NCBI GenBank assembly: GCA_963707435.1
Contig: CAVPPF010000001.1
Span: 1-64,000, forward strand
Source: UBA4744 sp963707435
Lineage (GTDB): Bacteria; Actinomycetota; Acidimicrobiia; Spongiisociales; UBA4744
DNA length: 64,000 bases
Direction of reading: 5' to 3'
Of this stretch, positions 50,514 through 59,855 are shown one piece after another; the first letter of the stretch is position 1, and every line of letters begins with the position of its first letter. Made by a program: the position numbers and the translations under genes. The notes under the pieces were generated by a model. That model worked only from the letters and a program-made list of their open reading frames with translations, ran no database searches and had not been told where the DNA came from.

Positions 50514-51811
50514 GGAAGGAAGCGTACTTCCGCAACCGACGCATAGAACCCATCGTCCTGGGCGGGGAGATCAGTGAACCAAAGCAGCCAGAAGCCGTCA
50601 TCCCGCTCTGGTATTTGTGCACTCACGCGTTCTCCCGACACGGTGCCGCTGGCCAGGCGTTCCCAGCCGTCGATGCCGTCCGCCGGCAACTCGGGAGCCC
50701 ACATGAGCCGGTAGGCGGTTGCGTCGCTGATGCCGGTCGCCACGAACTCCCCGGGCCGTCCGGTCAGCTCGAAGGCGATGCCGACGCCCCGCTTCAGCCG
50801 GGGGAGGGGGTCGAAGTACCGCTCGGTACGCCAGCTGGTCGTTGGGTCGCCGTCGATCACCAGCGGAATGTTCTCATCGTGCTCGCTGCCGTCGCCTTCC
50901 GGGTCGTAGGAGAAGGCGGAGACGATGATGGTCGGGTCGCCGTCCACGTCCGGTGCCGAGGTCGCCGTGGGTTCGGGAGCAAGCGTGGTCGTGCTGGCAT
51001 CCGGTGCATCCGGGAAGAGAATCGGCGAGCCGGGCCCGGAGGGCAGCACGAGGCCGATGGCGACAATCCCGACCGCCAGGATGGAGAGCAGCGCGGCCGG
51101 GGCCAACCAGCGCCAGGACCACTTCGGTTCTTCGGGTTTTGCTTTCGGGGTTTGCGTTGTGGCATGGAGGACTTGCGCAAGACCTGCGGCATCGAGAGTT
51201 CCCATCCGGGCGGACTGCAATGCGGCGTCGACCGTTGCGGGAATGCCATCGACCACCTGCGACGGTGTGGCCGTCCCAACGGGCCGGCCGGTGATACACA
51301 TCTCCAGTGTCTCCGCCAGGGCGCGGGTGTCCTCGGCAACGGATGCACCGGAATGCGGGCGTCCAAAAGACCCGAGCTTGGCCGGATGGGACCCGGAGTA
51401 GTAGATCGCCCGTGCGTCGATCCCCCCGTGAATGCCTCCGGACCGGTGGAAGGCGGCGAGTCCGTCGGCCAATCCGGCAGCATTCGGGAGGAACTCTGCT
51501 GCAGGGATCGTCTCTCCGGCGCTGAGGCGGTCCGCCATGGAGACGCCACCGGCCCATTCGGTGACCGAATAGGCGCCTTCTTCGATCAGACCGGCTGCGT
51601 ACACCGACACGAGGTGGACGTGGGTCGTGGCCGCCCCGGCGCGGGCATCGTCGACGAAGGCTTGCCGGCGCTCGATCGAGGTCTCCGGGCCGAGTACGCG
51701 GATGAGAACCGGTCGATCGAGGGCGGTGTCCGTGGCGAGCCACTCTTCGACGTCGTGATCGCGGCCCAGCCGGACTTCTAGGCTGAAGCGATCTGGAAGC
51801 GGTGGGGGCAC
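50510..51811 (-). CDS. Stand-alone MviN-type pseudokinase with extracellular discoidin-like domain
   Basis: 433 residues. Protein-kinase-like domain (about 8-225: RFSLEVRLGRDHDVEEWLAT, VLIRVLGPETSIERRQAFVD) lacking the catalytic sites: the HRD region is IHGGIDARAIYY and DFG is LGSFGRP. One transmembrane helix (about 238-257), a Thr/Pro linker, then a beta-rich outer domain (VIDGDPTTSWRTERYFDPLP) like discoidin/F5-8C modules. In Mycobacterium the same two domains are the C-terminal half of MviN, phosphorylated by PknB and bound by FhaA. The MurJ flippase half is absent here. Confidence 0.8.
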   Translation of the reverse strand: MPPPLPDRFSLEVRLGRDHDVEEWLATDTALDRPVLIRVLGPETSIERRQAFVDDARAGAATTHVHLVSVYAAGLIEEGAYSVTEWAGGVSMADRLSAGETIPAAEFLPNAAGLADGLAAFHRSGGIHGGIDARAIYYSGSHPAKLGSFGRPHSGASVAEDTRALAETLEMCITGRPVGTATPSQVVDGIPATVDAALQSARMGTLDAAGLAQVLHATTQTPKAKPEEPKWSWRWLAPAALLSILAVGIVAIGLVLPSGPGSPILFPDAPDASTTTLAPEPTATSAPDVDGDPTIIVSAFSYDPEGDGSEHDENIPLVIDGDPTTSWRTERYFDPLPRLKRGVGIAFELTGRPGEFVATGISDATAYRLMWAPELPADGIDGWERLASGTVSGERVSAQIPERDDGFWLLWFTDLPAQDDGFYASVAEVRFLP

Positions 51812-51853
51812 GGGGATCTCCGGGGGAGTTGCGTCGTAGTCACCTTAAAGGCG

Positions 51854-52684
51854 TCATTCCCCAAGGCGATAGGCAAAACCAAGTAATCCAGGGCCGGTGT
51901 GGGTCCCGACCACGGGGCCGATCCCGGCGATGAGATGGGTCGGGATCACGGTAGAGATCTGCCGGCGGAACTCCTCATCCGCAACCGGGTCGCTGGTCAG
52001 GATGGCCACCTCAGCGACGGAGGGGCCCAGCGCCGCAGCTCGCTCGACGAGTGCAGCCATCGCCCGTGATCGGGTCCGTACCCGGCCCAGTGCGGCGACC
52101 ACCCCGTCCTCCATCGTTATCAGCGGTTTGATATTGAGCAACCCTCCCAGAAAAGCCTGAGCGGACCCGATCCGTCCTCCTCGCTGCAGGTAGTCGAGGG
52201 TGTCGAGGGCCGCGACGAAGTTCGTGCCCCGGCCGGCCGCTTGTGCTGCCCTAACCACATCTTCGAGATGATCACCCCGGGCCGCTGCCCGGGCCGCTTC
52301 CAGCACCTGGAACCCAAGAGCCATGGACACGTTGCGCGAGTCCACCACCCGGACCGGGACCGAGGTGGTCTGCTCGGCGGCGATCACCGCAGCCTGGTAC
52401 GTTCCGCTGAGGTCGGAGCTCAGGCAGACGACCACAATGCCGGTTGCTCCTGTGGCCGCCAGGGTCTCATATCGGTCGCGAAAGCTGCCGGCGCTTGGTG
52501 CCGATGTTTCCGGAAGGTCTGCAGACGAAGCCAGCCTCTCCCAGAACTCGGCATGGGTGAGTTGCGTGCGGTCCTCGAACTCCTGGTTCCCGAAGCGAAT
52601 CTTCAACGGAACGATCTCGATCCCGTGGAGCGCGGCCAGCTCTTCGGGAAGATCACTCGACGAATCGGTGACAACTCGGATCAT
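51854..52684 (-). CDS. DegV family fatty-acid-binding protein
   Basis: 276 residues. DegV fold: RVVTDSSSDLPEELAALHGI, EIVPLKIRFGNQEFEDRTQL, TSAPSAGSFRDRYE, VVCLSSDLSGTYQAAVIAAE, LDTLDYLQRGGRIGSAQAFL, LNIKPLITMEDG. FakB-like proteins bind fatty acids for a kinase FakA, which is not in the window. ATG 52684 chosen by homology; a frame nine codons longer exists. Transcribed toward the pseudokinase, 42 bases away. Confidence 0.88.
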   Translation of the reverse strand: MIRVVTDSSSDLPEELAALHGIEIVPLKIRFGNQEFEDRTQLTHAEFWERLASSADLPETSAPSAGSFRDRYETLAATGATGIVVVCLSSDLSGTYQAAVIAAEQTTSVPVRVVDSRNVSMALGFQVLEAARAAARGDHLEDVVRAAQAAGRGTNFVAALDTLDYLQRGGRIGSAQAFLGGLLNIKPLITMEDGVVAALGRVRTRSRAMAALVERAAALGPSVAEVAILTSDPVADEEFRRQISTVIPTHLIAGIGPVVGTHTGPGLLGFAYRLGE

Positions 52685-52712
52685 CTGGGCTCCAGTCGTT
52701 GGATACGACACG

Positions 52713-53423
52713 TTACCGAGTTGTGGAGCGGTAAACGGTGAGTTGGTCGAGCATCTTCTCGAACCCTTCCGATAGGTACAGCCGGGCGGCAGGGTCGTTG
52801 TCCGGCTGGGTGTTGAGCATCATCGAACGGGCCCCGCGGCGTTTCGCCCACTGGTTGGAGGCCCGGACGAGCGAACGGCCGATGCCTTGCCGGGTGAAAT
52901 TCGGATGGACCGCGACCCGCTGGAGGTATCCGGCGATCGAACCCGCTCCGACGATGGCGAAACCGGTCGGCCGGCCCTCGTGGAACGTGAGGAGGAAACT
53001 CGAGTGGGGGGTGGCTCCCAGAGCCTCGCGAAGACCGTCGTGGTCGAGTCTCCACAGTGGGGGGAAGGCGTCGTGATCGATTTGCTCAATCGGTTCCCAG
53101 CTGTCACCAGACCGGCTGGTGACCTCGTGGGTTGGTTCGGGCTGCGATCCGATCAGGGAACGCGAGTACAGATCGAGGGACAGGTGAGGCTCGAACCCCG
53201 CAGTGAGCCAGATCCCGGCAGACGTTTCCGGAAGCGGAGGAGAGGCAACACCGGACACACCGAGATCGAGGAGGTACGTAGCGCAGGAGGCGAGGAAGTC
53301 GGAGCTTCCCCGGACGAGACGCAAAGAAGCATCGGGAACGTCCTTGTTCCAGGGCCTGGCCTCGGCTTTCGCCCAGCCTTGCCTGAGGATCAGGCGACCC
53401 GGCCAGTCGCCCGTCACCCGCAT
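52713..53423 (-). CDS. GNAT-family N-acetyltransferase
   Basis: 236 residues. N-terminal half is a degenerate GNAT-like region (LRLVRGSSDFLASCATYLLD); C-terminal GNAT core has GYLQRVAVHPNFTRQGIGRS with the acetyl-CoA loop R-x-x-G-x-G/S, then ARSMMLNTQPDNDPAARLYL and SEGFEKMLDQLTVY. Acetyl acceptor unknown. ATG 53423 sits in MRVTGDWPGRLILRQGW. Same strand as degV, 28 bases apart. Confidence 0.78.
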   Translation of the reverse strand: MRVTGDWPGRLILRQGWAKAEARPWNKDVPDASLRLVRGSSDFLASCATYLLDLGVSGVASPPLPETSAGIWLTAGFEPHLSLDLYSRSLIGSQPEPTHEVTSRSGDSWEPIEQIDHDAFPPLWRLDHDGLREALGATPHSSFLLTFHEGRPTGFAIVGAGSIAGYLQRVAVHPNFTRQGIGRSLVRASNQWAKRRGARSMMLNTQPDNDPAARLYLSEGFEKMLDQLTVYRSTTR

Positions 53424-53548
53424 GTTCGATTCCGGTTGGGCAAGTCGTCGATGAGAGTGTCCATGTGGCTCCACATCGTAGGGCGGGCGTTGAGCCTCGC
53501 TGCCGGTGGTGGCTGCGCCGATGGGCGCGGTCTGCCACTATGAGGCCC

Positions 53549-54565
53549 ATGAAGGTACTCGTAGCCGCTCATCCGGCGTTTGCCGCTCACCGCACCGGTC
53601 CGTGGCACCCGGAACGGCCGGATCGCCTGGTGGCGGCACATGCCGGGGCGGCAGCGGCGCCGGTCGATCTGGTCGAGTTCGCCCCCGCCAGAGCTGAACA
53701 CGACATGCTGGCCCGGGTGCACCTGTCCGACTACGTGGACTCGATCAAACGTTTCTGCGCCGCCGGTGGAGGAGAGCTCGATCCCGATACGGTCGTTGTG
53801 CCTGATTCCTGGGAAGCGGCACTGCGATCAGCCGGGGCCGGACCCGGCGCCGCCGAGCTTCTTCAGCACGGTGCAGCAGAGGTGGCTTTTCTGCCGATCC
53901 GGCCACCCGGCCATCACGCACTGCAGGATCGGGCGATGGGTTTCTGTATCTTCAATAATGTGGCGATAACCGCCCGCTACCTCACCGAGATGGGAAACCG
54001 TGTGGCGATCGTGGACTGGGACGTGCATCACGGCAATGGCACCCAGGAGACGTTCCTCATGAACCCGGACGTGCTCTACGTCTCCCTGCACGAGTTTCCC
54101 GCCTACCCCGGTTCGGGTTGGGTCGACGAGGTGGGCATCGGGCCGGCGACCGGAACGGCAGTGAACTTCCCGATGCCGACCGGCACCGCGGGAGATGTGT
54201 ATCGCGCCTCGTTCGAGAGGGTGGTCGTCCCCATCCTGTTGGCTTTCAAGCCCGACTGGCTGCTCGTCAGCGCGGGCTACGACGCCCATCGTGCAGATCC
54301 CCTGGCCGGCCTGGACCTTCTCGAGAGCGACTATGCCGCGATGGGTGCGGCCCTCCGCCCGGTTGTTGGGCCCGGGAGAACCATTCTCTTCCTGGAAGGT
54401 GGCTACAACCTGACGGCCGTCGAGCGGTCCGTGACGGCCACCCTGCAGGGATTCGCAGGGGTTCCCGTTCCCGACGAAGCGGAGCGACCGGTATCTGGCT
54501 TGCGGTCCTGGAGGACCCTGGAATTCGTCGTCGAAGCCCAGCGGCGCTACTGGCAAGTGGTTTAA
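53549..54565 (+). CDS. Histone deacetylase-family (acetoin utilisation/APAH-type) deacetylase
   Basis: 338 residues. Zinc deacetylase marks: HPAFAAHRTGPWHPERPDRL, IRPPGHHALQDRAMGFCIFN (catalytic His pair), VAIVDWDVHHGNGTQETFLM (zinc Asp and His), LLVSAGYDAHRADPLAGLDL (zinc Asp), and FLEGGYNLTAVERSV. It removes acetyl groups from Lys side chains or small amines. ATG 53549 precedes the first strand; ATG 53540 is possible. Divergent from the GNAT gene, an acetylation/deacetylation neighbour pair. Confidence 0.88.
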   Translation: MKVLVAAHPAFAAHRTGPWHPERPDRLVAAHAGAAAAPVDLVEFAPARAEHDMLARVHLSDYVDSIKRFCAAGGGELDPDTVVVPDSWEAALRSAGAGPGAAELLQHGAAEVAFLPIRPPGHHALQDRAMGFCIFNNVAITARYLTEMGNRVAIVDWDVHHGNGTQETFLMNPDVLYVSLHEFPAYPGSGWVDEVGIGPATGTAVNFPMPTGTAGDVYRASFERVVVPILLAFKPDWLLVSAGYDAHRADPLAGLDLLESDYAAMGAALRPVVGPGRTILFLEGGYNLTAVERSVTATLQGFAGVPVPDEAERPVSGLRSWRTLEFVVEAQRRYWQVV

Positions 54566-54623
54566 GAACGACGGGTCCAGTGCCGATACACCCAGGGTCA
54601 GTACACACACGTCCGGAGGGAAG

Positions 54624-55706
54624 ATGACCGTACCGCTCGACGAACTGTTGAGGAAGATGATGGACGTCGAAGCATCCGATGTCCACCTGAAGGTCGGATC
54701 GCCTCCGGTGATGCGCATCGACGGTGATCTGCATCCAACGAGCCTCCCCACGCTGACTCCCCAGGACACAGAGTCGTACGCCCAGGGCATCATGACCCAG
54801 CGCGCCGCAGCCGAGTTTGCGGAGCACAGTGAGGCCGACTTCGCGTACGGAAAATCGGATCTCGGGCGGTTTCGCGTCAATGTGTTCCGTCAACGCGGAT
54901 CCGTGAGTCTGGTACTGCGCCAGGTCTTGCCCTCAACGAAGAGCTTCGAGAGTCTGGGCCTGCCTCCCATCCTCAACAAACTCTCCAACGAGCCGCGCGG
55001 CCTGGTGCTGGTGACGGGCCCCACGGGATCCGGCAAGACAACGACCCTGGCGTCGATGATCGACTTCATCAACAGCAACAAGCGGGTCAATATTCTCACG
55101 ATCGAGGATCCGATTGAGGTTCTCCACTCGGACAAGATGGCGATTGTCGCTCAGCGCGAGGTGGGATCCGATACGCGGGACTTCTCGGAAGCTCTGAAAC
55201 GGGTGCTTCGCCAGGATCCCGATGTGATCATGATCGGTGAGATGCGGGATGCAGAGACGGTAAAAGCGGCGCTGAAAGCAGCTGAAACCGGGCACCTGGT
55301 GCTGTCCTCGCTGCATACCATCGACGCTACCGAGACCATCAACCGGATCGTCGACTTCTTCCCGCCGTACCAGCAGAAACAGATTCGCCTGCTCCTGGCC
55401 GGCACCCTGCGAGGGGTGGTGAGCCAGCGCCTTCTCGAACGCGTCGACGGCCACGGACGGGTCCCCGCCATCGAGGTCATGACCATGAACGCCAGAGTGT
55501 TCGACCGTATCGTCGAAGAAGGGCAGACCCACACGCTGGCCGACGTGATTGGTGAGAGTGAGTTCTACGGCATGCAGACGTTCGACAGTTCCATCTTGCA
55601 GCTCTTCAAGAAGGGCTTGATCGCATTCCAGGAAGCGTTGTCCAATGCGAGCAACCCCCACGACATGAGGGTTCAAGCCGAGCAAGCCGGACTGGTCGGC
55701 GTCTGA
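54624..55706 (+). CDS. pilT: PilT-type retraction ATPase
   Basis: 360 residues. LDELLRKMMDVEASDVHLKV at the start, Walker A VTGPTGSGKTTTLASMIDFI, Asp box ILTIEDPIEVLHSDK, IAQREVGSDTRDFSEALKRV, Walker B VIMIGEMRDAETVKAALKAA and HLVLSSLHTIDATETINRIV with the C-terminal LLERVDGHGRVPAIEVMTMN. Hexameric motor that retracts type IV pili. No pilin, PilB, PilC or PilM genes are in this window. Preceded by GGAGGGAAG. Confidence 0.92.
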   Translation: MTVPLDELLRKMMDVEASDVHLKVGSPPVMRIDGDLHPTSLPTLTPQDTESYAQGIMTQRAAAEFAEHSEADFAYGKSDLGRFRVNVFRQRGSVSLVLRQVLPSTKSFESLGLPPILNKLSNEPRGLVLVTGPTGSGKTTTLASMIDFINSNKRVNILTIEDPIEVLHSDKMAIVAQREVGSDTRDFSEALKRVLRQDPDVIMIGEMRDAETVKAALKAAETGHLVLSSLHTIDATETINRIVDFFPPYQQKQIRLLLAGTLRGVVSQRLLERVDGHGRVPAIEVMTMNARVFDRIVEEGQTHTLADVIGESEFYGMQTFDSSILQLFKKGLIAFQEALSNASNPHDMRVQAEQAGLVGV

Positions 55707-55738
55707 ATACGATCAAAGCGGGCGCAGTGAGGTAAGGA

Positions 55739-55768
55739 GCAGAAGGGCCGCATGTGCGGCCCTTCTGC
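55739..55768 (+). terminator. Strong hairpin after pilT
   Basis: GCAGAAGGGCCGCA (55739-55752) pairs perfectly with TGCGGCCCTTCTGC (55755-55768): 14-bp stem, 2-base loop. It lies between pilT and the CCA-adding enzyme gene. Only a weak T content follows. Confidence 0.65.
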
Positions 55769-55784
55769 CTATCCTGATCACCAG

Positions 55785-57188
55785 ATGATTCCCCCGAGAC
55801 TCTCCTGGTTGCTCGAGCCGGACGGCGTCCCCATGCAACTCTCCCGGCTCTTCGCCGGGGAAGGTCACCGGCTGTACCTGGTGGGGGGGTCGATGCGGGA
55901 TGCCCTCCTCGACCGCCAGCATTTCGACCTGGATTTTGCCACCGACGCCAACCCCGGCGAGATCAAAGCGGTCGTCGCCGGGTGGGCCGATTCGGTTTTC
56001 ACGGTTGGCGAAGCATTCGGAACCATCGGCGTGGTCAAGGACGGATACACCCATGAGGTCACGACCTTTCGAAGCGAGGTGTACCGCAATGACAGCCGCA
56101 AGCCGCACGTGGCATTCACCGACGATCTCGAGGTGGACCTGTCGCGGCGAGACTTCACCATCAACGCCATCGCCGTGCGGTTGCCCGATCCCGAGTTGAT
56201 CGATCCCCACGGAGGCCTCGGAGACCTGCATGCCAGGCTGTTGCGAACGCCGCTGGCACCGGAAATCTCCTTCTCCGATGATCCGTTGCGGATGCTCCGG
56301 CTGTTCCGGTTCATGGCCACGCTGGAATTCGAACCAGATCCGGCGGCCCTGGCCGCGGTCGTAGCGATGGCCGATCGCCTGTCGATCATCAGTGCAGAGA
56401 GGATCCGGGACGAGTTGTCGAAACTGCTCCTGGCTCCCGAGCCGGGACGGGCGCTGCTGGGCATGGTGCGCGCCGGCCTGACCGCCTCCATCGTTCCCGA
56501 ACTGGCGGCGCTGGAGATGGCTCAGGATCCGGTCCACCGCCACAAAGACGTTCTGGCACACACCATGGCGGTGGTCGACAAGACCGAACCGAAGCTCGAG
56601 TTGCGCCTGGCAGCACTGCTGCACGATGTGGGCAAGCCGGCCACCCGGCAATTCTTGGAGGGTGGTGCCACCTTTCACCATCACGAGGTGGTCGGAGCCC
56701 GAATGGCCCGCCAGCGTTTGCGCGAGCTGCGATTCCCCAAGCGGGTGGTCGACGACGTGAGCCAGCTGGTGTTTCTGCACCTCCGTCCCCATACGTTCAA
56801 GATGGGGTGGACGGACTCGGCCGTGCGGCGGTATGTGCGGGATGCCGGGGATTTGCTCGACGATCTCAATCAGCTGGTTCGTTGCGATGTGACGACCCGG
56901 AACAGAGAGCGAGCCCGGGAAATCCAGGACCGCATCGACGAACTGGAAGAACGAATAGCGCAGCTGCGCGAGAAAGAACATCTGGAGTCACTGCGACCGC
57001 CCATCAACGGCAACGACGTCATGGAGTATCTCAGCATTCCGCCCGGCCCGCAGATCGGCGTGGTCATGGACCTCTTGACCGAACACCGGATTGAAGAGGG
57101 GCCTTACGAGGCCCGGGAGGCGTACCGTTTGGTCAGAGCATGGGCGATCGAGCATGGCATGGATGATCCGGGTGAACATGGCGAGTAG
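55785..57188 (+). CDS. pcnA: CCA tRNA nucleotidyltransferase (PcnA type)
   Basis: 467 residues. Nucleotidyltransferase head: YLVGGSMRDALLDRQHFDLD (GG and DxD), RRDFTINAIAVRLPDPELID; neck ISFSDDPLRMLRLFRFMATL; then an HD domain (ELRLAALLHDVGKPATRQFL, HHEVVGARMARQRLRELRFP). Adds or repairs CCA ends. Needed here because the tRNA-Ser genes lack encoded CCA. pcnA sits near mviN in Mycobacterium as well. Overlaps the peptidase gene by 11 bases. Confidence 0.93.
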   Translation: MIPPRLSWLLEPDGVPMQLSRLFAGEGHRLYLVGGSMRDALLDRQHFDLDFATDANPGEIKAVVAGWADSVFTVGEAFGTIGVVKDGYTHEVTTFRSEVYRNDSRKPHVAFTDDLEVDLSRRDFTINAIAVRLPDPELIDPHGGLGDLHARLLRTPLAPEISFSDDPLRMLRLFRFMATLEFEPDPAALAAVVAMADRLSIISAERIRDELSKLLLAPEPGRALLGMVRAGLTASIVPELAALEMAQDPVHRHKDVLAHTMAVVDKTEPKLELRLAALLHDVGKPATRQFLEGGATFHHHEVVGARMARQRLRELRFPKRVVDDVSQLVFLHLRPHTFKMGWTDSAVRRYVRDAGDLLDDLNQLVRCDVTTRNRERAREIQDRIDELEERIAQLREKEHLESLRPPINGNDVMEYLSIPPGPQIGVVMDLLTEHRIEEGPYEAREAYRLVRAWAIEHGMDDPGEHGE

Positions 57189-58710
57189 CGGGCGCCGGGC
57201 GGTCGTGGTGGTGGGTGCCGTCCTGGCGCTCGCCGGATGCGTTTCTTTGCCGGCCGAAACGACCTCGACGGCCGATCCGGTCACCACCGCGTCCACGGTG
57301 GTCGTGACGGAGCCGACGGCCCCCTTCGACGGACTGGCCGGTGCAGAAGGGTACGGCGATCCCTACAACCCGTCGGCGGGCAACGGTGGTTATGACGTTG
57401 TGCACTACGACCTCGATCTCGATCTCGATGTGGCCACCGGGGCTTTGCTCGGAGTGGCGAACCTCGAGGCGATTTCGCTCGAAAGGCTGGCCTCGTTCAA
57501 CCTCGATCTCTCCGGACTGGATGTGTCGGCAGTTGCGGTCGACGGAACCGCAGTTGATTTCTCGGTCGATGGCGGTGAACTGACCGTGGTTGCAGACCTC
57601 GAGCGGGGACGTGCCTTCCGCGTCACGGTCGGCTACGGGGGTACGGCCGGACAGGTGGCCTCGGGCTCTGTTCGGTACCCGAATGGATGGATCCGAAGTT
57701 CGGATGGGCTCTTCACCGTCAATGAGCCCGATGGTGCGGCCACCTGGTACCCGGTCAACAACCACCCGTCGGACAAAGCCACGTACACGATCAGCGTGAC
57801 CGTTGACGACCCGTACGTTGCCGTTTCGAACGGACTCCTCGAACAGAAGCGTTCCGACGGGGAGGCCACGACCTTCGTGTATTCATCCGATGATCCGATG
57901 GCCAGCTACCTGACGGTGATCGCCATCGGCCGATTTGAAGAGGAACCGGAGGCGGGGCCGCAAGGCCTGCCGATCCGCAACTACTTCTCTGAGGGAATCT
58001 CCTTGGTCGAGCGAGGGTACTTCGCCCGGCAGGCCGACATCATCGAGTTCTTCTCCGGCTTGTTCGGCCCCTATCCGTTCGACTCGTACGGGTCCGTGGT
58101 GGTCGATGCAGATCTGGGCGCAGCCCTGGAAACCCAGACGATGTCCACCTTCGGTCGAGGCATCTTGACGCTGGGTGAGGCGGTGGTTGCCCACGAACTC
58201 GCCCACCAGTGGTTCGGCGACAGTGTGACTCCGGAGGAGTGGAAGGACATCTGGTTGAACGAAGGGTTCGCCACGTACGCAGAGTGGTTGTGGTCGGCAC
58301 ATGTCGGTGGACCTCAGGTTCTCGAAGACAGAATCACGAATGCGTACAAGACCATGAGCGGATTGAACCTGGTGGCCGGGGGCGTGGATCCTGAGCTGGC
58401 GGCGACCCGGGCGGCCTTGCAGTATCCGCCGCCCGGAACTCCCCCGCTGAATGACCTCTTCAATCCCTCCGTCTACCAGCGGGGAGCACTGACGTTGCAC
58501 GCTCTGCGGTTGCGGATCGGCGACGCGGCCTTCTTCGAACTCCTCCGGTCGTACACGAGCGCCTACCGGCATCAGAACGCATCGACGGAGGATTTTACCG
58601 CTCTTGCCGAAGAGATCGGCGGCCAGGATCTCGACGATCTGTTTGCGAAATGGCTGTTCGATACCGCGATCCCGCCGATACCGGAACTCGATCTCGCTCC
58701 CCCCGGCTGA
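57178..58710 (+). CDS. M1-family zinc metallopeptidase, lipoprotein
   Basis: 510 residues. Lipoprotein signal RAVVVVGAVLALAGCVS, Thr-rich linker, N-terminal beta domain (VVHYDLDLDLDVATGALLGV), catalytic zone VAHELAHQWFGDSVTPEEWK (HExxH) and DIWLNEGFATYAEW (third ligand Glu). The exopeptidase GAMEN-type loop is ALETQTMSTF. Without the full-length M1 C-terminal helical domain it is a short form. Works outside the membrane, presumably trimming peptides for uptake. Confidence 0.88.
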   Translation: MASSGRRAVVVVGAVLALAGCVSLPAETTSTADPVTTASTVVVTEPTAPFDGLAGAEGYGDPYNPSAGNGGYDVVHYDLDLDLDVATGALLGVANLEAISLERLASFNLDLSGLDVSAVAVDGTAVDFSVDGGELTVVADLERGRAFRVTVGYGGTAGQVASGSVRYPNGWIRSSDGLFTVNEPDGAATWYPVNNHPSDKATYTISVTVDDPYVAVSNGLLEQKRSDGEATTFVYSSDDPMASYLTVIAIGRFEEEPEAGPQGLPIRNYFSEGISLVERGYFARQADIIEFFSGLFGPYPFDSYGSVVVDADLGAALETQTMSTFGRGILTLGEAVVAHELAHQWFGDSVTPEEWKDIWLNEGFATYAEWLWSAHVGGPQVLEDRITNAYKTMSGLNLVAGGVDPELAATRAALQYPPPGTPPLNDLFNPSVYQRGALTLHALRLRIGDAAFFELLRSYTSAYRHQNASTEDFTALAEEIGGQDLDDLFAKWLFDTAIPPIPELDLAPPG

Positions 58711-58728
58711 CCGAAAGCGTGTGGCCAA

Positions 58729-58757
58729 TTGCATGATTATGCGGATATGCGTATAGT
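58729..58757 (+). promoter_or_regulatory. argC promoter with possible ArgR operator
   Basis: -35 TTGCAT (58729-58734), 17-base spacer, -10 TATAGT (58752-58757). The spacer carries repeated TATGCG words (TTATGCGGATATGCG) that could be an arginine repressor box. The -10 ends only 14 bases before the GTG start, so the leader would be very short. Confidence 0.5.
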
Positions 58758-58771
58758 CCGGGGCTCTTCGA

Positions 58772-59818
58772 GTGAGGTTCTCATTGGGTCATAGCGTTGC
58801 GATCCTCGGTGCTTCCGGGTACGCGGGAGGTGAGCTGGTGCGGCTGCTCGACGGCCACCCGGTCCTCGATGTCGCCTACCTGGGGGCCAACACGAGCGCC
58901 GGGCGGAGGCTTGCCGAAGTTCATCCCCATGTGGCGGGTGGAGATCGGATCCTCGGGGTGATCGATCCGGGCGCTGTGCCCCCGGTGGATCTTGTCTTCC
59001 TGGCCCTTCCGCACGGCGCCTCGGCCCGGGTTGCTCGGAAGTTGCTGGACCGGGGAGTGCGGGTCGTCGATCTCGGCAGCGACTATCGCCTGGATACACC
59101 CGAGCGGTACGCATCCGCCTACGGGGAACCGCACCCGTTCCCGGAGGACCTCGCCGAGTGGCCGTACGGTCTGCCGGAGCTGTTCGGGGATTCGCTGGTC
59201 GGCGTTGACCGCGTCGCGGCTCCCGGCTGCTATCCGACCGCGGCGGTCCTCGGTCTTGCGCCGCTCCTCGCTGCCAGGCTGATCCAGCCGGTCGGGATTG
59301 TCGTGAATGCCATGTCGGGGGTTTCCGGTGCCGGGCGAGCCGTTCGTGAGGATCTGCAATTCGGGGCCATTCATGGGAACGTGGGCGCCTACGCGATCGG
59401 CCATCACCGGCACCGGCCCGAGATGGAGATGGCGCTCGAGTTGGCCTCCGGGATCCCCCGGGTGTCCCTGACGTTCACACCGCATCTGGTGCCGATGCAG
59501 CGAGGCATTCTGTCGACGGCCACGGCAGTCCTCTCCGAACCGGTCGAACGAGGTGAATTGGTTGAAGCCCTGGAGGACGCCTACCGGTGGGCAGTCTTCG
59601 TTGATGTGATCGGTGGCTCTCCCCAAACCCGCTGGGTGGTGGGATCCAACCGGGCAACGATCGGTGTCTTCGTCGACGAAATGACCGGCCGGGCCATCAT
59701 CCTGACGGCTATCGACAACTTGATCAAAGGGGCTGCCGGACAGGCCATTCAGGCAGCCAACCTGATGCTGGGTATCGACGGTGGTGCCGGACTGCCGATG
59801 TCCGGTTGGACGCCATGA
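58772..59818 (+). CDS. argC: N-acetyl-gamma-glutamyl-phosphate reductase
   Basis: 348 residues. Rossmann start VAILGASGYAGGELVRLLDG, catalytic Cys in RVAAPGCYPTAAVLGLAPLL, and NAMSGVSGAGRAVREDLQFG, HHRHRPEMEMALELASG, FTPHLVPMQRGILSTATAVL. Third step of arginine synthesis. GTG 58772 starts the operon with argB 37 bases on. Confidence 0.95.
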   Translation: MRFSLGHSVAILGASGYAGGELVRLLDGHPVLDVAYLGANTSAGRRLAEVHPHVAGGDRILGVIDPGAVPPVDLVFLALPHGASARVARKLLDRGVRVVDLGSDYRLDTPERYASAYGEPHPFPEDLAEWPYGLPELFGDSLVGVDRVAAPGCYPTAAVLGLAPLLAARLIQPVGIVVNAMSGVSGAGRAVREDLQFGAIHGNVGAYAIGHHRHRPEMEMALELASGIPRVSLTFTPHLVPMQRGILSTATAVLSEPVERGELVEALEDAYRWAVFVDVIGGSPQTRWVVGSNRATIGVFVDEMTGRAIILTAIDNLIKGAAGQAIQAANLMLGIDGGAGLPMSGWTP

Positions 59819-59855
59819 CCCACCCGTCCTGCACGGCGATTGAGGGGGGTTCGTA

